Assembly: GCA_949825025.1 (NCBI GenBank)
Contig: OX463778.1
Location: forward strand, 14,098,171-14,162,170
DNA from: Siphlonurus alternatus
Lineage: Eukaryota > Arthropoda > Insecta > Ephemeroptera > Siphlonuridae
Length of the DNA: 64,000 nucleotides
Direction: 5' to 3'
Positions 50,291 through 62,739 of this stretch are shown in pieces (within the stretch, counting starts at the first letter, position 1; each line of letters starts with the position of its first letter). The position numbers were made by a program, and so were the translations under genes. Below the pieces are notes generated by a model, which had not been told where the DNA came from, ran no database searches, and saw only the letters and a program-made list of their open reading frames with translations.

Positions 50291-50934
50291 AAGAGAGTGA
50301 ATAATTTGAGTGATATAATCATACAATATAACGTCTCATTTTGATGCCAATAGATAATAATAATATGTTGTTATGTGGTAATATATTGTTTTTGTTAGGC
50401 TTTTGAATAAAAATACTTATAGATGAACATATAATTATAAAAGCTTCGTAATTTTTCATTAAATATAATAATTGCAAAATGTGCACTTAAGCTGAGAAAA
50501 AATATCAACAAAATAAAATGATTATTGATTGTATAAAATTATTTATATATTTCCAAAGATGTATTTTATAATTTACTGTGTATTATATCAATTATATCAT
50601 AAAGCTATCCAAAATTAAAATAATTATTTACCTTTACTTTTTCAATTACTGCATGCTCGCAAAAAAATATATTGCACCACATTTTTTGGAGTTTTGCTCA
50701 ATTATTTAATTGTTTTTTATAATATATGTAATTTGGTACTAATGGGTACCCTCTGCGCTTTGTCTACAGAAAATTATGATGAAACACTATAAAAATTGTT
50801 TGTATAATGTATCAACGTTGATTTACAATAAAAAAAAATCATGCCCCAACCTTTATTACACTACAACAAAGCATAGAAAAAAAATTTCTATGAACAAAGT
50901 CAACAAAATTCGATCATTTACCTGTTATTTCACC

Positions 50935-51060
50935 TGACATACACGCAAAGAAAGGTCACTGTGAGAGGTGACGTACCAGAGATGACGTTTCCTCTAATCA
51001 GGTGGAGCGATAACTGCTGGAAACTGGCTGGTGCTGCTGCAGATATCACTGCTGTATTGT
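50935..51060. promoter_or_regulatory. Intronic island with receptor half-sites
   Basis: AAAGGTCACTGTGAGAGGTGAC holds two AGGTCA-like half-sites near 50954-50972, followed by GATGACGTTTCC and CTAATCAGGTGG. No coding pattern. Confidence 0.33.
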
Positions 51061-51346
51061 ATACTGCATATAACGACCATCACTATACCGTGCTATTTTG
51101 TTAGTAAGCAATTTCCACAGTATGATTATGTATTTTTTTATACATAGTTGCTTGCAATGTAAAGCTTGAAACAACTATATAGAAGCAAGACATTTACTTC
51201 CTCCTTCTCCACTTAGATTTTAAATTGATTCAAAAACAAAAAAATCTGGTGCGATTCATGAAGGAATATTTCCTATATTTCCAGGTTTTCCATGACTTAA
51301 AGTCATGCAGCCACTTTTAGTGTGTAATTTTAGTGCGACTGTTGCT

Positions 51347-51671
51347 AATGGAGTACCGACCTCAATTTTTTTTTATTGCAGAAATGGATAGAGGGTGCAA
51401 AGTTATGCTACCCTGATTTTTTTCAGATTTTTTTGAGACTGGAAACTATTTTTAAAAAATTATTGAATGTCCTTTTCGTGACGTCACGAGACGCCGCTCC
51501 ATAAGGAAAAGATAGGACTTGCCGCCTCGTGACGTTACAAAAAGGACTTTCAATAATTTTTTAAAAATAGTTCCCGGTCTCAAAAAAATCGGAAAAAATC
51601 AGGGTAGCATAACTTTGCACCCTCTATATATCCATTTCTGCAGTAAAAGAAATGAGGTCGATACTCCATTG
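51347..51671. mobile_element. Palindromic MITE family P, copy C
   Basis: Ends AATGGAGTACCGACCTCAAT and inverted ATACTCCATT. The best-preserved arms of the family, with TGACGTCACGAGACGCCGCT near the centre. Inserted in Zic intron 1. Confidence 0.88.
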
Positions 51672-52079
51672 TGCGCGCTGTATTACTGAGACACATAGAA
51701 ATCTTTATATATGGGTAAATCTCGTCCCATTGTGTTAATCGTGTACCGGTACAGTATTATATGCGAAACGAACAAACGATAATACTTATCTTAATTTTCT
51801 GAATTACTGGAGGGGAAAATGTAACAATTATTGACAAAACAAAAATCAAAATAAAATACTAAAATAGCATATTTTGATTTATGTTATATTATATAATATA
51901 AACATGCAAATTCCATGTATACATGATGATTATTATTTATCTAAAATATAAATATAGAAAGAAGAATCCTATTATAATAATATATTATAATATTTGACGT
52001 CATTACTGTTTTAAAAAAATATAAATTCTTAGCACAAATTAAAATAAATGACAACCTTTAATAGTGACATCATAAAATT

Positions 52080-52540
52080 GCTTTGCGCCATGTTCTATCA
52101 AGAAATCAGCTGTTCTCCATAAGTTTCTGCTGGGGCACACAATTGTCGTCCTTTTTTTATCACCTTTAAATCCACACTGAATGAGCCACGATAGCATAAT
52201 CAATAGAGAATTTTGGCATTATTCTAGCTAACACTACCAAAATATACGGTATAAATGTCTTTAGCAGTACGCAACGCTAGAAAACAATAGAATTTGAACT
52301 GCCATTACTTTTGGAGCTTTCAGCTGCCAGCAGACGCTTTTAGGTCCGCAAATTTATAGAGCAAAAATTACAGGGAAACCTGCGCACAACTTTAATATCC
52401 ATGATAGCGCGCACGCTCTGCGCATCCTACTCTCTTTCGTATTTCTTGTTTTTTTTAAACTCTCGGAAACTCGCCTCCGAGATCGCCGACGCTTTTAAAA
52501 AGTAGGCTCGCAGACTGGGCTGGCGCCGTAAGTAATTTCG
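52080..52540. promoter_or_regulatory. GC-richer intronic stretch beside a transposon
   Basis: Moderately GC-rich with GATAGCGCGCACGCTCTGCG and TCTCGGAAACTCGCCTCCGAG (an imperfect palindrome near 52462). No gene was recognised. It may be partly older repeat sequence. Confidence 0.25.
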
Positions 52541-52551
52541 TTTGCATACAG

Positions 52552-53239
52552 CAGGGTTATTCTCCTATTGTTATCGGGTATACGCGCATCAGAAAAAGTG
52601 GACATTTTCATTGTTGGGGATACGTAACTCAATGTTAAAATCGATTTTTTCGATACTTTTTCTGGAGCTCCAGAGGATTTACATTCTTAACCAAATGCAC
52701 CAAGGGGTTTTAAAGGGTAAAAAGAACGATTTTTGAGACGATGGAGACATTCACTCAGTGAAATCATTGATTTTAATGCATTAAAAGTTGGACGCTTCTG
52801 ATTGGCTGATCAGAATTTGTTGATTTTTTCAGTTGCAAATTCCTATTGTTGAAAATTTGCGCTTGGTCCCTGTATAAATAATTAATATTTTTGAAATAAA
52901 TAAATATAACAATTTATAACACTATTTTCTACCATTTATTATTTTTTAAATAATTTTCATAACATAAAAAGTCTTTTTTAAAATTAAATTATGGGCAAAA
53001 AGTGTTTTTTTTTATTGCAGCTCTCTGATTGGTTTAAAAGTGGACATTCTTTAACCAATGATATCGCTCGAAAATTTTCAACAATTAAAATTTCAGCCAA
53101 TTAGAAAAAAATCAACAACTTTATTTTGGCCAATCACAGCAATTCCAAATGACCACTTTTAAGCCAATCAGAATTCAGTATTTAGCGCCATAAGCCAGAC
53201 AGTGGCGCGTATACCCTCTAGTATAGGAGAATAGCCCTG
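52552..53239. mobile_element. hAT-like element with exact 8-bp target duplication
   Basis: The 688-bp element is flanked by GCATACAG at 52544-52551 and 53240-53247. The inverted ends start CAGGGTTATTCTCCTAT on the left and CAGGGCTATTCTCCTAT on the right, then share GGGTATACGCGC. The interior holds several CCAATCA/TTGGCT words and AAAGTGG repeats but no transposase. Fits hAT by duplication length and CAGGG ends. Confidence 0.92.
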
Positions 53240-53624
53240 GCATACAGTCTCGAGAATTCATGCGCAAATGCATGGTGTTTCCGGTGTTATGTTACGCATG
53301 TCTTAGTTTCCAACAAACCGCGATTTACTTTACGATAAAACAGTAAAATACCTTTCACAACACTGCAGAGACGAATATTGCAATCAAAAGCAATAAAACC
53401 AGTGGATTACTGCTTTTAAATGTAAGTCTGAATGACAACAATAGAAGCTGCAAAGTGAACGTAAAATTCTGCTCTCTGGGTTATTCTTATCTGCGCCCAT
53501 TTTAGTTATGTCAGAACAGGAAGGACAAAGGTTTGTTATTGTTTGGTTGAAGGTTGTCATTACAAAAATTTTAGTATTAATTTGAAAATAGTTAACATTT
53601 CTCGCTCCCCACTTACTCATTTTT

Positions 53625-53825
53625 AATTACTTTATGCAAATCACCACCTTGCGTATCATCATCACCAGCTGACGGGGATAAATGGGACGAGATTTGGAAT
53701 GTGTGCTTGGCTCCTGTGCAGCAACCAACTTGGGGGAGGTAACCTGATACCCTGGCTGGCAGTCTCGCTTCTTTGTGAGTACCTGGAGAGGATCTCAGGC
53801 TTCTAGACACAACCGAATTCACATA
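53625..53825. promoter_or_regulatory. Intronic island with POU octamer
   Basis: Exact ATGCAAAT at 53634-53641, E-box CAGCTG near 53668 and CCAACTTGGGGGAGG downstream. The minus-strand frame 53613-53822 has no clear splice borders. Candidate neural enhancer. Confidence 0.42.
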
Positions 53826-54576
53826 ACCAACTCATTTGTATTCAAATTTTTATGCTAATATTTTTTTGTCTGTGATTTATTTGAAGAATTTTAATTTTTT
53901 TTTGTGCAAAATATTTTGTTGTTTGAATACTATAATAGAGTTTACTTATATTAAAATAATAATTCAGAAAGACATCAATAATTTTTAAGAACAGAATAAT
54001 TTATTTACTGTTTTTAGTCGCTTTTTATATTCAGTTTACTTTTTTTATTACAGAAATTTAGTTTTAGAAATTTTCATTTTAATTAATTTAAATAAATAAG
54101 AAATTTATAAGGGATGTTTTATAAAAAATCTACTTGAATTTTTAAAGTGCGATATAATATAATTTTTTAAAATATGTTTTATAAAATCTAAAGAATTAAA
54201 GTTTTTTTGTCACTATTTATTAATACACTGAAAAAACACTTGACAGTTTTCCTGCTAAATTTAGCTGTTTTACGCGTTTGTATTTGTACCCATAAAAAAA
54301 TTTGTTAAATTCAACAGAGTTGCTGTTTTAGATTTCTACAACCTCAGAACTGTTGAATTTTAGGCGTTAGATGTGTAGAATTCGGTGTAGCAGTGTATGA
54401 ATGTTAAAAACGACAGAGTTTGCGATGTAAGATTTATAGGTTCTATCTTTTTAATTTTAACATTTCTACTCTTTTAATTTCTACAGTTTATTCCTTGATT
54501 CTACTAACGTATCTACTTCCTTATATTCTACAACTTTACTCTGTTAAATATACAATGTTCTAGAAGCTGGTAATAG

Positions 54577-54709
54577 ATGATGCAATTTATCTATTTATTG
54601 CATACAGTTTTTCTTTATACAAGAAAACGTAAGTTCCATTTCGTACAAGTGAACTTAAAGTTTTCTTGTAAAGAAAAACTGTATGCATTAAATAGATCAA
54701 TTGCATCAA
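54577..54709. repeat. Long imperfect hairpin nested in the element
   Basis: Arms of about 60 nt (GATGCAATTTATCTATTTAT through GCATACAGTTTTTCTTTA) pair around a loop of about 12 nt with a few mismatches and bulges. Length and pairing resemble a small RNA precursor but also a nested MITE. Confidence 0.75.
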
Positions 54710-55023
54710 CATGTAATACACCATCTTCTATATTATCAAAACATTCCATAATAAAATATTACAAGTTTCATAAGCAATGACAACATTATAATTAAATAAT
54801 GATTAGGGAGCAAACAAATCCTAAATAAAGATTTAAAGTGGTTATAAGGGTTCAATTAAAAAAAAAATAGTGATTTATTTATAGAGTAAATATTTAATTA
54901 AAAAATCCAAACATTAATTATATTGTACAATATTAGATGGCTTTATTTGTATTATACATTAAAAACGTTATAAATTTTGTGAATGAGGTGAAGATGGAAA
55001 TTTGTCACATTTGAACTCTATTT

Positions 55024-55392
55024 TTACACTATTATACTCAACAACTGACGTAAAGGAGCATCATCTTGAGGGTCAATTCTGGGTTTCCTTTCCATCTTGG
55101 TAGTTTGAATGGTCGTTCGGGGAAGTGGTGGTGGCACAAGGGCGGTTGTAATCTGGACTGCATTCGCGAGACGTTCTGTCTGATGCATAATCCCCACATG
55201 GACGTCAACTAGAAATGCACAGGTCTTGCATTAGTATTATTGCAAATTTATTGCAAGTAAACCTTCAACTTACCAAAAAATTTGCACGTGTAGCGTTATG
55301 ACCCTCATCGCTCCTCAACGGTTCAAATATCGTCGGCCATGTGAAAATGCCTCGAAAATACCCCGGCACGCAGTATTGCTGGCCGCCCGTGT
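55024..55392 (-). pseudogene. Spliced coding remnant inside the transposon, unrecognised protein
   Basis: Two minus-strand pieces look like exons. Piece B (55392-55274) is preceded by an AG acceptor and open in only one frame, encoding TGGQQYCVPGYFRGIFTWPT and on to NATRANFL. It ends at a strong donor, TTG followed by GTAAGT. Piece C starts at 55179 after TTATGCATCAG in matching phase, encodes TERLANAVQITTALVPPPLP and on to a TAA at 55026-55024, 51 residues. A further donor at 55468 (CAATG then GTAAGT) suggests an upstream exon. In the frame needed to enter piece B, however, that exon has a stop a few codons earlier and no start. I read this as a decayed gene carried by the element; I do not recognise the protein. 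An unbroken product with an undetected exon remains possible. Confidence 0.4.
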
Positions 55393-56062
55393 CTTAAAAT
55401 ATTAACACAATTATTAAAACAATGAATGGCACAACATTATAGGAAGTAAAATATTAATTAAACTTACCATTGATGATCCAGAATACATTTCACAGAGCAC
55501 AACAAGAACTGAACTGACGCCTGCAGATTGAAACAGGAAATGACAAAACGTGTCTGCCGCGCAGAAATAACGGTCATTTTATAACGTGGTAAAAAGTTTA
55601 ATTTTTGCAGAGTAGATGTGTTAAAATTAGTGTAACCGTTGAAACTTCAAAATGTTACAAAGTTTCTAACGTTGAATGTATGCTTACACATTGCCGAACT
55701 GTTACTCTGCCTTTTACATATTCTAACATTTAATTTCCAACAATTTCACACGGTTGAAAGTTACACCGTAAAACGTTATTTCATTTTTAACAGAGTAAAT
55801 TGTAACTTTTATGTATTGAAATGTTAAATCTTACCATGCAACTGCGTACATTGATATTTAACAGGGTAGAGACTGTTGATTTTGACAGTCCTCGCATAAC
55901 AGTGTTTGGAACTGTTGAATTTAACACAGAACTAGTTTATATTTAACAGGAATACTGTAGAATTTGTACCAACAGTTCAAAAACTGTCAACTGTTTTTTC
56001 CGTGTAAATACAGTTTCGTAACTATAATATAAAAGTTATTTTTTTACACCCTAATACATAAT

Positions 56063-56204
56063 GGGTGCGATTCACGAAGAAGTTAGCCAAGGTTTCTAAC
56101 CACGTTTAGCAGCCACGTTTAACTATACCTGTTTTATGTGTTAAACCACCTATTATAGCTAAACGTGGTTAGGAACCTGGCTAACTGCTTCGTGAATCGC
56201 GCCC
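56063..56204. mobile_element. Small MITE, GATTCACGAAG family, copy 1
   Basis: The 142-bp element has ends GGGTGCGATTCACGAAGAAG and inverted GGGCGCGATTCACGAAGCAG and pairs inward over AGTTAGCCA and TTTCTAACCACGTTTAGC. A related copy lies at 63816. Confidence 0.82.
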
Positions 56205-56499
56205 AAAATTATTATATATATTACAGCGAAATTAAAACAACATAAAACTAAACTCACACCATGCTCATTAAGCTCTTTTTTAAATCAATATTATGATCAT
56301 GTCAACAATTTTGTCACATTAAATCACAGATATCAAAAGCGTAATTAACAAAAAATAATATAATAAAATCAATTTGAATTTTTGAAAATGCAAAAATAAC
56401 AAACCTCTTATTGTAATTTTAGTACATAAAAAATAGTAAACTTACTTTGTATTACATGCTATATATTAACCCATGCAGTAGACTGATTAGCCGTCTTAT

Positions 56500-56720
56500 T
56501 TACGAGCATGTTCCATAACTCATGACGCAGCTGTACCTGCTGCAATTGAATAGAATGACGTCACAGCGTTGCAAGTTACCTGCGTTGTGCCCCCCTTTAC
56601 CGCGCTCTCAAGCTCGTGTATATTTTGGCTGAGCATGAACGATGAAAGATTCAGAGAACCGGAGCCAAAATATTTACCTTTCGCGAGCTAAACTTAAGCG
56701 GCGCGTGCGTATATCCCCTA
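56500..56720. promoter_or_regulatory. Intronic island, candidate regulatory element
   Basis: Contains a CRE (TGACGTCA), CGCAGCTGTACCTGCTGC and an inverted pair (TATATTTTGGCT near 56618, AGCCAAAATATTTA near 56663). No coding pattern. Confidence 0.33.
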
Positions 56721-57881
56721 GCATGTTCAAGAGTCGACTTGATGTACTTGTAAATTGTATACCTACGACGAGTTATTATAACAACTGTTGGCGAACAACA
56801 ATAAATATGTTCTAACGTTAACTGATGAAATGGAGTATAATTCATTAAATTATAGCTCTTCGTAGCACCTGCGGAGACAAGAAGAATACACAATGTATGT
56901 TAAATAACACCAGCCAATTGGCAGAGTTAGGGTAATATCTTGTCTACTATGTTAATTGAGATTGTGCAGTATATACTTCTGGAGAACACCCTCAGGGTTA
57001 CTTTAAAGAAGGTGTGGAGTACCTATTTAGTCTCTCATAAAGTATAATTAATTTTTATGTTTACAAATATACAATAATGTCAATAATATATTATTAATTT
57101 TATGTGTAAGGCGATGTTTTACAAATGTATGTTTATAATTTCACTTACAATTAGAGCTATCAGCTATAGTAATTAAAAGTACAAATTGATTTTTTTTATG
57201 AGTTAAGAAAGCATCAATTCTTCTACAAGTGGAGTCAGAAAATATAAAAACAACTCCTAATAGTTTTACTGTACCTACAGGTGTAAGAGTCATGCACTTA
57301 CCTAAAATATTTGAAATATATTATAACAATCATTTATTATAATTAATTATATATTAATTAATTACTCTTATGGATTCCTAGCGAAAGTAATGAACTTAAT
57401 TGAGATTCTTTATAAACCTCACAGTATATAATCATGCAAAAAGATTTTTTTTTTTAAAAATATATATCATGGTATTTGTTTCATTGCTGAACGAAGCATT
57501 TTCATCTAAAACTACGATACAATTATTATAACTAAAAGGAGATTTTATTTCAGGAATTATAGTTTTGAAGTTTTGAATGAAATTTTAATATTCACTATAT
57601 AACAATTATATACGTACATTTTATGTTTATTAGTGGATAAGCTATCAATTTGTTTATTGTGTGTTGTGTGTATGAGGTGCAAAGCCGGATTTGAAGAGAG
57701 CACATGATAATATTATTATGACAATTTCAGAGCCTTGTTGAATTTCATTACTATATATTATTTTTACGTTTATAAAAGAGTGAAAAAAAATTGTACTTTG
57801 GGTGGCGACACATTTTGAAGGTTACGGTTTCTACGAACTAATAAAAATATTTTATTATCCTATTCGTATTTCACGAGATGC

Positions 57882-57913
<32 letters not shown>

Positions 57914-58179
57914 CGACAACTAGAAATACATAAATAGGTCTATTACATAATTCAATTTCTAGGTAAATATGTTATTGTATATTTTTTTTAATACATAATA
58001 TAAACCATTTTTTTATATACGTTTTCTTGCTTATAATATGAATCAAGTTTTAAGTTAGAGCATAAAAAAAGTACCAAAATCGGTTGTTAAACTGTCTACG
58101 TTAATGCAAGCAAATTCAAGGTAAAAATATATGACTGTAAAAAAAAATCCGTTTTCTCTTGTTGTAAGTGTCTTGAGAT
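56721..58179. other. AT-rich intronic stretch
   Basis: No exon or element. An A run of about 26 lies at 57882-57907. Confidence 0.4.
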
Positions 58180-58440
58180 AGTCAAAGCCGTGGTTTTGAC
58201 CTACCATAAAGGTTTGACCGTATAAAAGCAAACTGCCTTTGATAATGCAGTGGTCAGAAGAAGGAACACATCACTTTCTGAATTTGGACAAAGCGGACGA
58301 GCTTTCCCTCAATGCATTATTCGAGCTGCGCAGCTTGCGACAACAGCGGGGGTTGTTTAAGACCACCCTCGTCAATATATCAGGCCAATGAACTGCTTAC
58401 AAAAACACTCGCCGGTGGTATCATTTTTTAGCTCTTCTCT
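58180..58440. promoter_or_regulatory. Intronic island with TATA-like box
   Basis: TATAAAAG at 58221-58228 lies about 30 bp before a TCAGAAG initiator-like word. A TCF-type CCTTTGATAATG is between them. Further on are CAGCTTGCGACAACAGCGGG and a CCAAT-type word. It could be an internal promoter or an enhancer. Confidence 0.33.
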
Positions 58441-59504
58441 CTCGCAAAACTCTTAAAATATTTTTACTGTAAAATATACGGAATTACAAGACGAGAATAA
58501 TGACTTGAAAATGTCATTGAAGTAAATTATAATGTGGGGTTGTAAATCTAAGTCAAGCGTTTGGATTCCATGTTTACTTTAGAGTTTTTTTAGTATGTAT
58601 TTTTCCACTCTGTATATAAATATAATACGACAAATATGCATAAACTTAATTATAGATACTGTACTCAATTGAAGTGCATAATGGAATAATGACAACAAGA
58701 ACAAATAATTTTACATAAACTTTGTAAATTTTAATTTATACAAAAAAGGAAAGTTTTTTTTAAAGTTATTCAATCAGTTATTTTTATTAATATATTGAAT
58801 GTAATTTATTTTATATTTATAAATATTACAATTATAACATTACAATGTATGTACTCATTGCAACTTTTAAATCGTGCATGGTTTGACAAAGTACGTATAA
58901 TATGAAGTATTATATATAAATTCAAAAATTTATTCATCTTCTAAAAGATGAGGGTTTAGAAATCAAGGAGATTATAGTTATTAATATAACATTATTTGTA
59001 TAATAGGATTTTTCAAATTTTGTAGGGTAAACCAATGCTCGGTGTATATACTGTATATTATAATATATTATAACGATATATTATATACCCAGTCTAAAAA
59101 ATATAGACAAAAAAATAAGTAATATTTTATTAGCATCGAATTAAAGTAACAATTTGGAACTTGTTGTTGCACTCGGTTTTGAAGCTCAAACTTTTTGTCA
59201 AAGCTAACAAGTCTCGAAGCTAGGACCTTAATTTTCACAACCCTTAGTTGTCATTCTGCGTGATTCATGTCCCAAGCCATGCATTGAATATCCAACACGT
59301 AAATATATTACATAGAAAAACACGAACAAAACTTTCAAGACAACAAACCTTTTTTCTATTCTTACTTTAAACATTTTCACTTGTATACAACCGAGGTCAA
59401 GTTTATAGTAGAAATTTGAATACACCGACCGTATTTATCTATTGAACAAAATAGGAAGAGTTTTTGAACAATAAACAAACAGTTTGTTAAAAAAATGGTA
59501 TTAC

Positions 59505-59770
59505 AGTTAAGGGTGATATATTTTGACACGGGGGTTGTCACTCTTGGGTGGGCCGGACACCAAGAAGAACAGCTGGACGCCCCCGCGGGGGCACGTGAGG
59601 CCCCACACGTGCCGGGTCACTCCCCGCGGTGCCACGCTCGCTTAATTGCAGCTACGGTAACAATAATACGTGCCCCTGTTAACGTCTTCACTACCCTTGT
59701 GCATACATACTGTGATGACTGCTCCATGCTTACAATCTGTCTCACGGTGATGATTGCAAGTAAGCATTAC
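59505..59770. promoter_or_regulatory. Intronic GC island, candidate enhancer
   Basis: Contains inverted CACGTGAGGCCCCACACGTG (two E-box CACGTG cores), CCCCGCGGGGGC and a CTTAATTGCAGC homeodomain-type word. The plus-strand frame 59495-59803 lacks splice borders. Confidence 0.4.
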
Positions 59771-59976
59771 TTACTTATGGAAATATATATTAGGTGTTTG
59801 TAGAATTGGAAGTAATTTATGTTGACATGGAGACACGTTTTCTGATTTTTGTTTAAATTTGAGTACATTTAGAAAATGTATTTATTTATTTGTTCTTTTT
59901 ATAATAGTATGATAAACAGACACATAAATTGATAATATTTTTGCGTTTTCCGTTTAAGCTTTTTGTAATAGTATTA

Positions 59977-60045
59977 TAGATCTGTTCGTAAACCCAAAAA
60001 GTCCCTGTTTAGAGTACTCTGCGCAGGGTTTACGAACAGGCCTAT
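59977..60045. repeat. Short inverted-repeat element
   Basis: ATAG.TCTGTTCGTAAACCC on the left pairs with GGGTTTACGAACAG.CCTAT on the right; about 27 bp of unpaired centre. Too small to classify; looks like a minimal MITE. Confidence 0.7.
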
Positions 60046-60499
60046 AATACATATATTCGATGATCATATTATATGATTGTATTAATTTTGTTGTTCTAAT
60101 ATATATTAAAATTTATGCTCTGTTTTCGGGCATTACCATTAAGGCATGCAATGCACGCAGGCCCAATTAATTGGATTCAATGCATGCATGGATTCCTCTA
60201 CATGGCATTACCAGTGTTAGATCTATTAATTATACCTATATTACCACACATGCAGTAGTATAATATATATTCGAACTTACTACAAATGTCTAAAAAAAAG
60301 TGCTTTCTACTCTCACAAATTACAAATATGTACCTCTTTTTTTCTTGAAGCAGGAAAACACATGACATATATAGTGGTTTTCAATAAAATATTTTGTCTA
60401 AAATGAAATTAATTACTGCATAAGAACATCATGCAAGTTTATTGCAACGCAAGAGGTGTGTTTATTATATAGAATATCTGCATATTATGCGAGGTGCTT

Positions 60500-60745
60500 G
60501 TTAAAACACTTAAAATCTGGTGGCACCTGCGCTGTTTAGTTTGCGATCACCCCCGTGTTTTGACTGAGGGGGCGTTATTGCGGTGCGAACGATGCTCCAC
60601 AGGCAGCCCGCGCTATTCCTGGCCCGTGTCGCGGCCCCCACCCACAGATAAATACCGCCCACCCACTGACCGATCAGCGATATTAAAATCAGCAACACAT
60701 CTGCATACAGCGCCATTTAAATTGGCGTCGACTGCGTCGAGCATG
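60500..60745. promoter_or_regulatory. Intronic GC island, candidate enhancer
   Basis: Contains GGTGGCACCTGCGCTG (E-box CACCTG), CCCCCACCCACAGATAAA and a GACCGATCAGCGATATTAAA stretch. Overlapping frames on both strands argue against an exon. Confidence 0.38.
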
Positions 60746-61022
60746 TGAACTAAAGCAGTCTAATGAGATTTCGCTATGTATAATTTCTTTTTAAATAATT
60801 AATATAGGTGTGATTAATTAATGTAGATAAATATATCTGATTTCTATTGGATTACAAAATTAAAGTTCTTGACGGTTAATCAGCATTATATATAGTACAT
60901 ATTTTACAATGTTAATCTTCGACATGTTAAAAATTACAGCATGCTATTGAAATGCTCAAACCTTGATGCAATTCAATATATGTTATATATCTAATATATG
61001 ACATTGCTGTGTTACCACATAA

Positions 61023-61570
61023 ATGGGGAATTCTCCTACATTTATTTTAATTTTTTTTCAGATGCTCTATGCCTTGAAACTAAATGTCCTAAAACAAAAA
61101 AGTTTCAATTTTCAAAATTGGAGGCATGGGAATTTTTTAAAAATCTTCCTCCTTTTGAATTTAGCGCCAAAACGTGACGTAGAAACTGCCTAGCAGGCGA
61201 AATTTTCCGGCAATAAATTTATATTTTCGATTATCACTCTTAAAGTAAACTGATATTAGAGAAAAAACTATTGATACTAGGGTATAAAAACCTGCTGATT
61301 TCGATCGTGTTACTAAAATTTATAGCCAATGACTCCTTGACGCTCAAACTATGATATCAGGCAGTTGTTGTGTGTTAACTAGGGAGTTTCTACGTCACAA
61401 TTTTCAGGTTTGCGCGCGGGTTGCATACTTTGCCCCTATTCTAATAATCCCTTCAGAGTCCCCAAATTTGAGTTAAAAAAGTTGAAACTTAAGTCAAACT
61501 TATTGTTAATATGTACCCTATCATAATATAGTAGTTAAATTAAAATTTGAGTTGTAAGAGAATTCCCCAT
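61023..61570 (+). mobile_element. 548-bp inverted-end element, copy 2
   Basis: Near-identical copy of 28208-28755, same length and orientation, with ends ATGGGGAATTCTC and inverted. Lies in Zic intron 1. The close match points to recent mobility. Confidence 0.9.
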
Positions 61571-61897
61571 TGTAAGTTGATTTATTAAATTAACATATAA
61601 ATGATATAATTTCATATTTTATTGCTTATACATGCATCTATATTTATTAGCATGGAAGTTGCACTAATATTTTTAATTTATTTATTTTTTATTTTTCAAG
61701 TGCAGACAAAAAAAAAAATTACCTGCATCATGCATGTTTTAAAAGTGTAAGACACAACCACGCTGCAGGTCTAGCTCCAGTGAACTCTTAAGATATAATT
61801 TCATATAATATCAATTGGGTAATTGTGATGAAAAATGTTATTGCATTTTACCTACCACTGAACTATATACCAACCTACACTGTAAATATCTATTTTT

Positions 61898-61928
<31 letters not shown>

Positions 61929-62739
61929 TTATTTTTTTTTACAAAAATCTTGTTGTATATATATTAAACGTATTATAAGATAGCTGTAATTAAGGCAGCT
62001 CAATTGTTATTATTTTTGCAATACCCAACGATTATTTTAAAACGACTCTTACAATTTCAATCATAATTAATTATGTATAATTCGGTGCAGCATATGATGC
62101 ACTAAAACGTGATAACGTTTCTATAATATATAATAGCAGACAAATACTGCGAAAATTTAAAGCTATATATAATAAATTTTTACAATTATATTATTATACT
62201 ATCGGCTCAATATTTTTAATGTCGTACAAAGTTTGGATGTCAAATTTATATTTTAATTTAATTGCATTTTTAAGGTGTACACGCTATATATAGTTCAGTG
62301 TGTGTACATCAAATTTTCAAGCAAATTTAACCCTCACTGCCAATAGGCTTTAACGAGAACTGTGCATGCACACTTTATGGAAAGTTATAAGAGTTAGAAA
62401 TTCTAAAATTTTGTATAAAGAATTTATAAAAATATAAGGTATTTTTTTACAACATATTTTAAATATCTCTATTTTTTGTTTATACCACTATATTTAAATT
62501 CTATCATGCAGTCTATACATGTATTTAATATGCTAGGTCTCATAAATCCTGTTTTTTATATCTTATATAATTTTTATTATAACCTAATATATTATGGAAT
62601 GTATTGATACTTTAACATTCGACCTATTAGTTACGGTTAAGATTAATAATTTTTTCCACTATATAAAATATTTATTATTAACCGTTCAAATTTTAATCTA
62701 GTGGCCTATATCAATAACAAAAAATTGTGTATTTTAAAG
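61571..62739. other. AT-rich intronic stretch
   Basis: Poly-T-rich block (61890-61940), otherwise featureless. Confidence 0.4.

Larger units (their letters stand above)
54226..56003. mobile_element. TA-flanked DNA element carrying a decayed gene
   Basis: Inverted ends CACTGAAAAAACACTTGACA (left) and CACGGAAAAAACAGTTGACA (right, inverted) are each next to TA (54224-54225, 56004-56005). The subterminal regions contain many GTTGAATTTAACAG-like words in both orientations. The 1778-bp interior contains a nested hairpin and, on the minus strand, exon-like pieces. The superfamily is not clear; TA insertion is compatible with Tc1/mariner-like enzymes. Confidence 0.78.
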
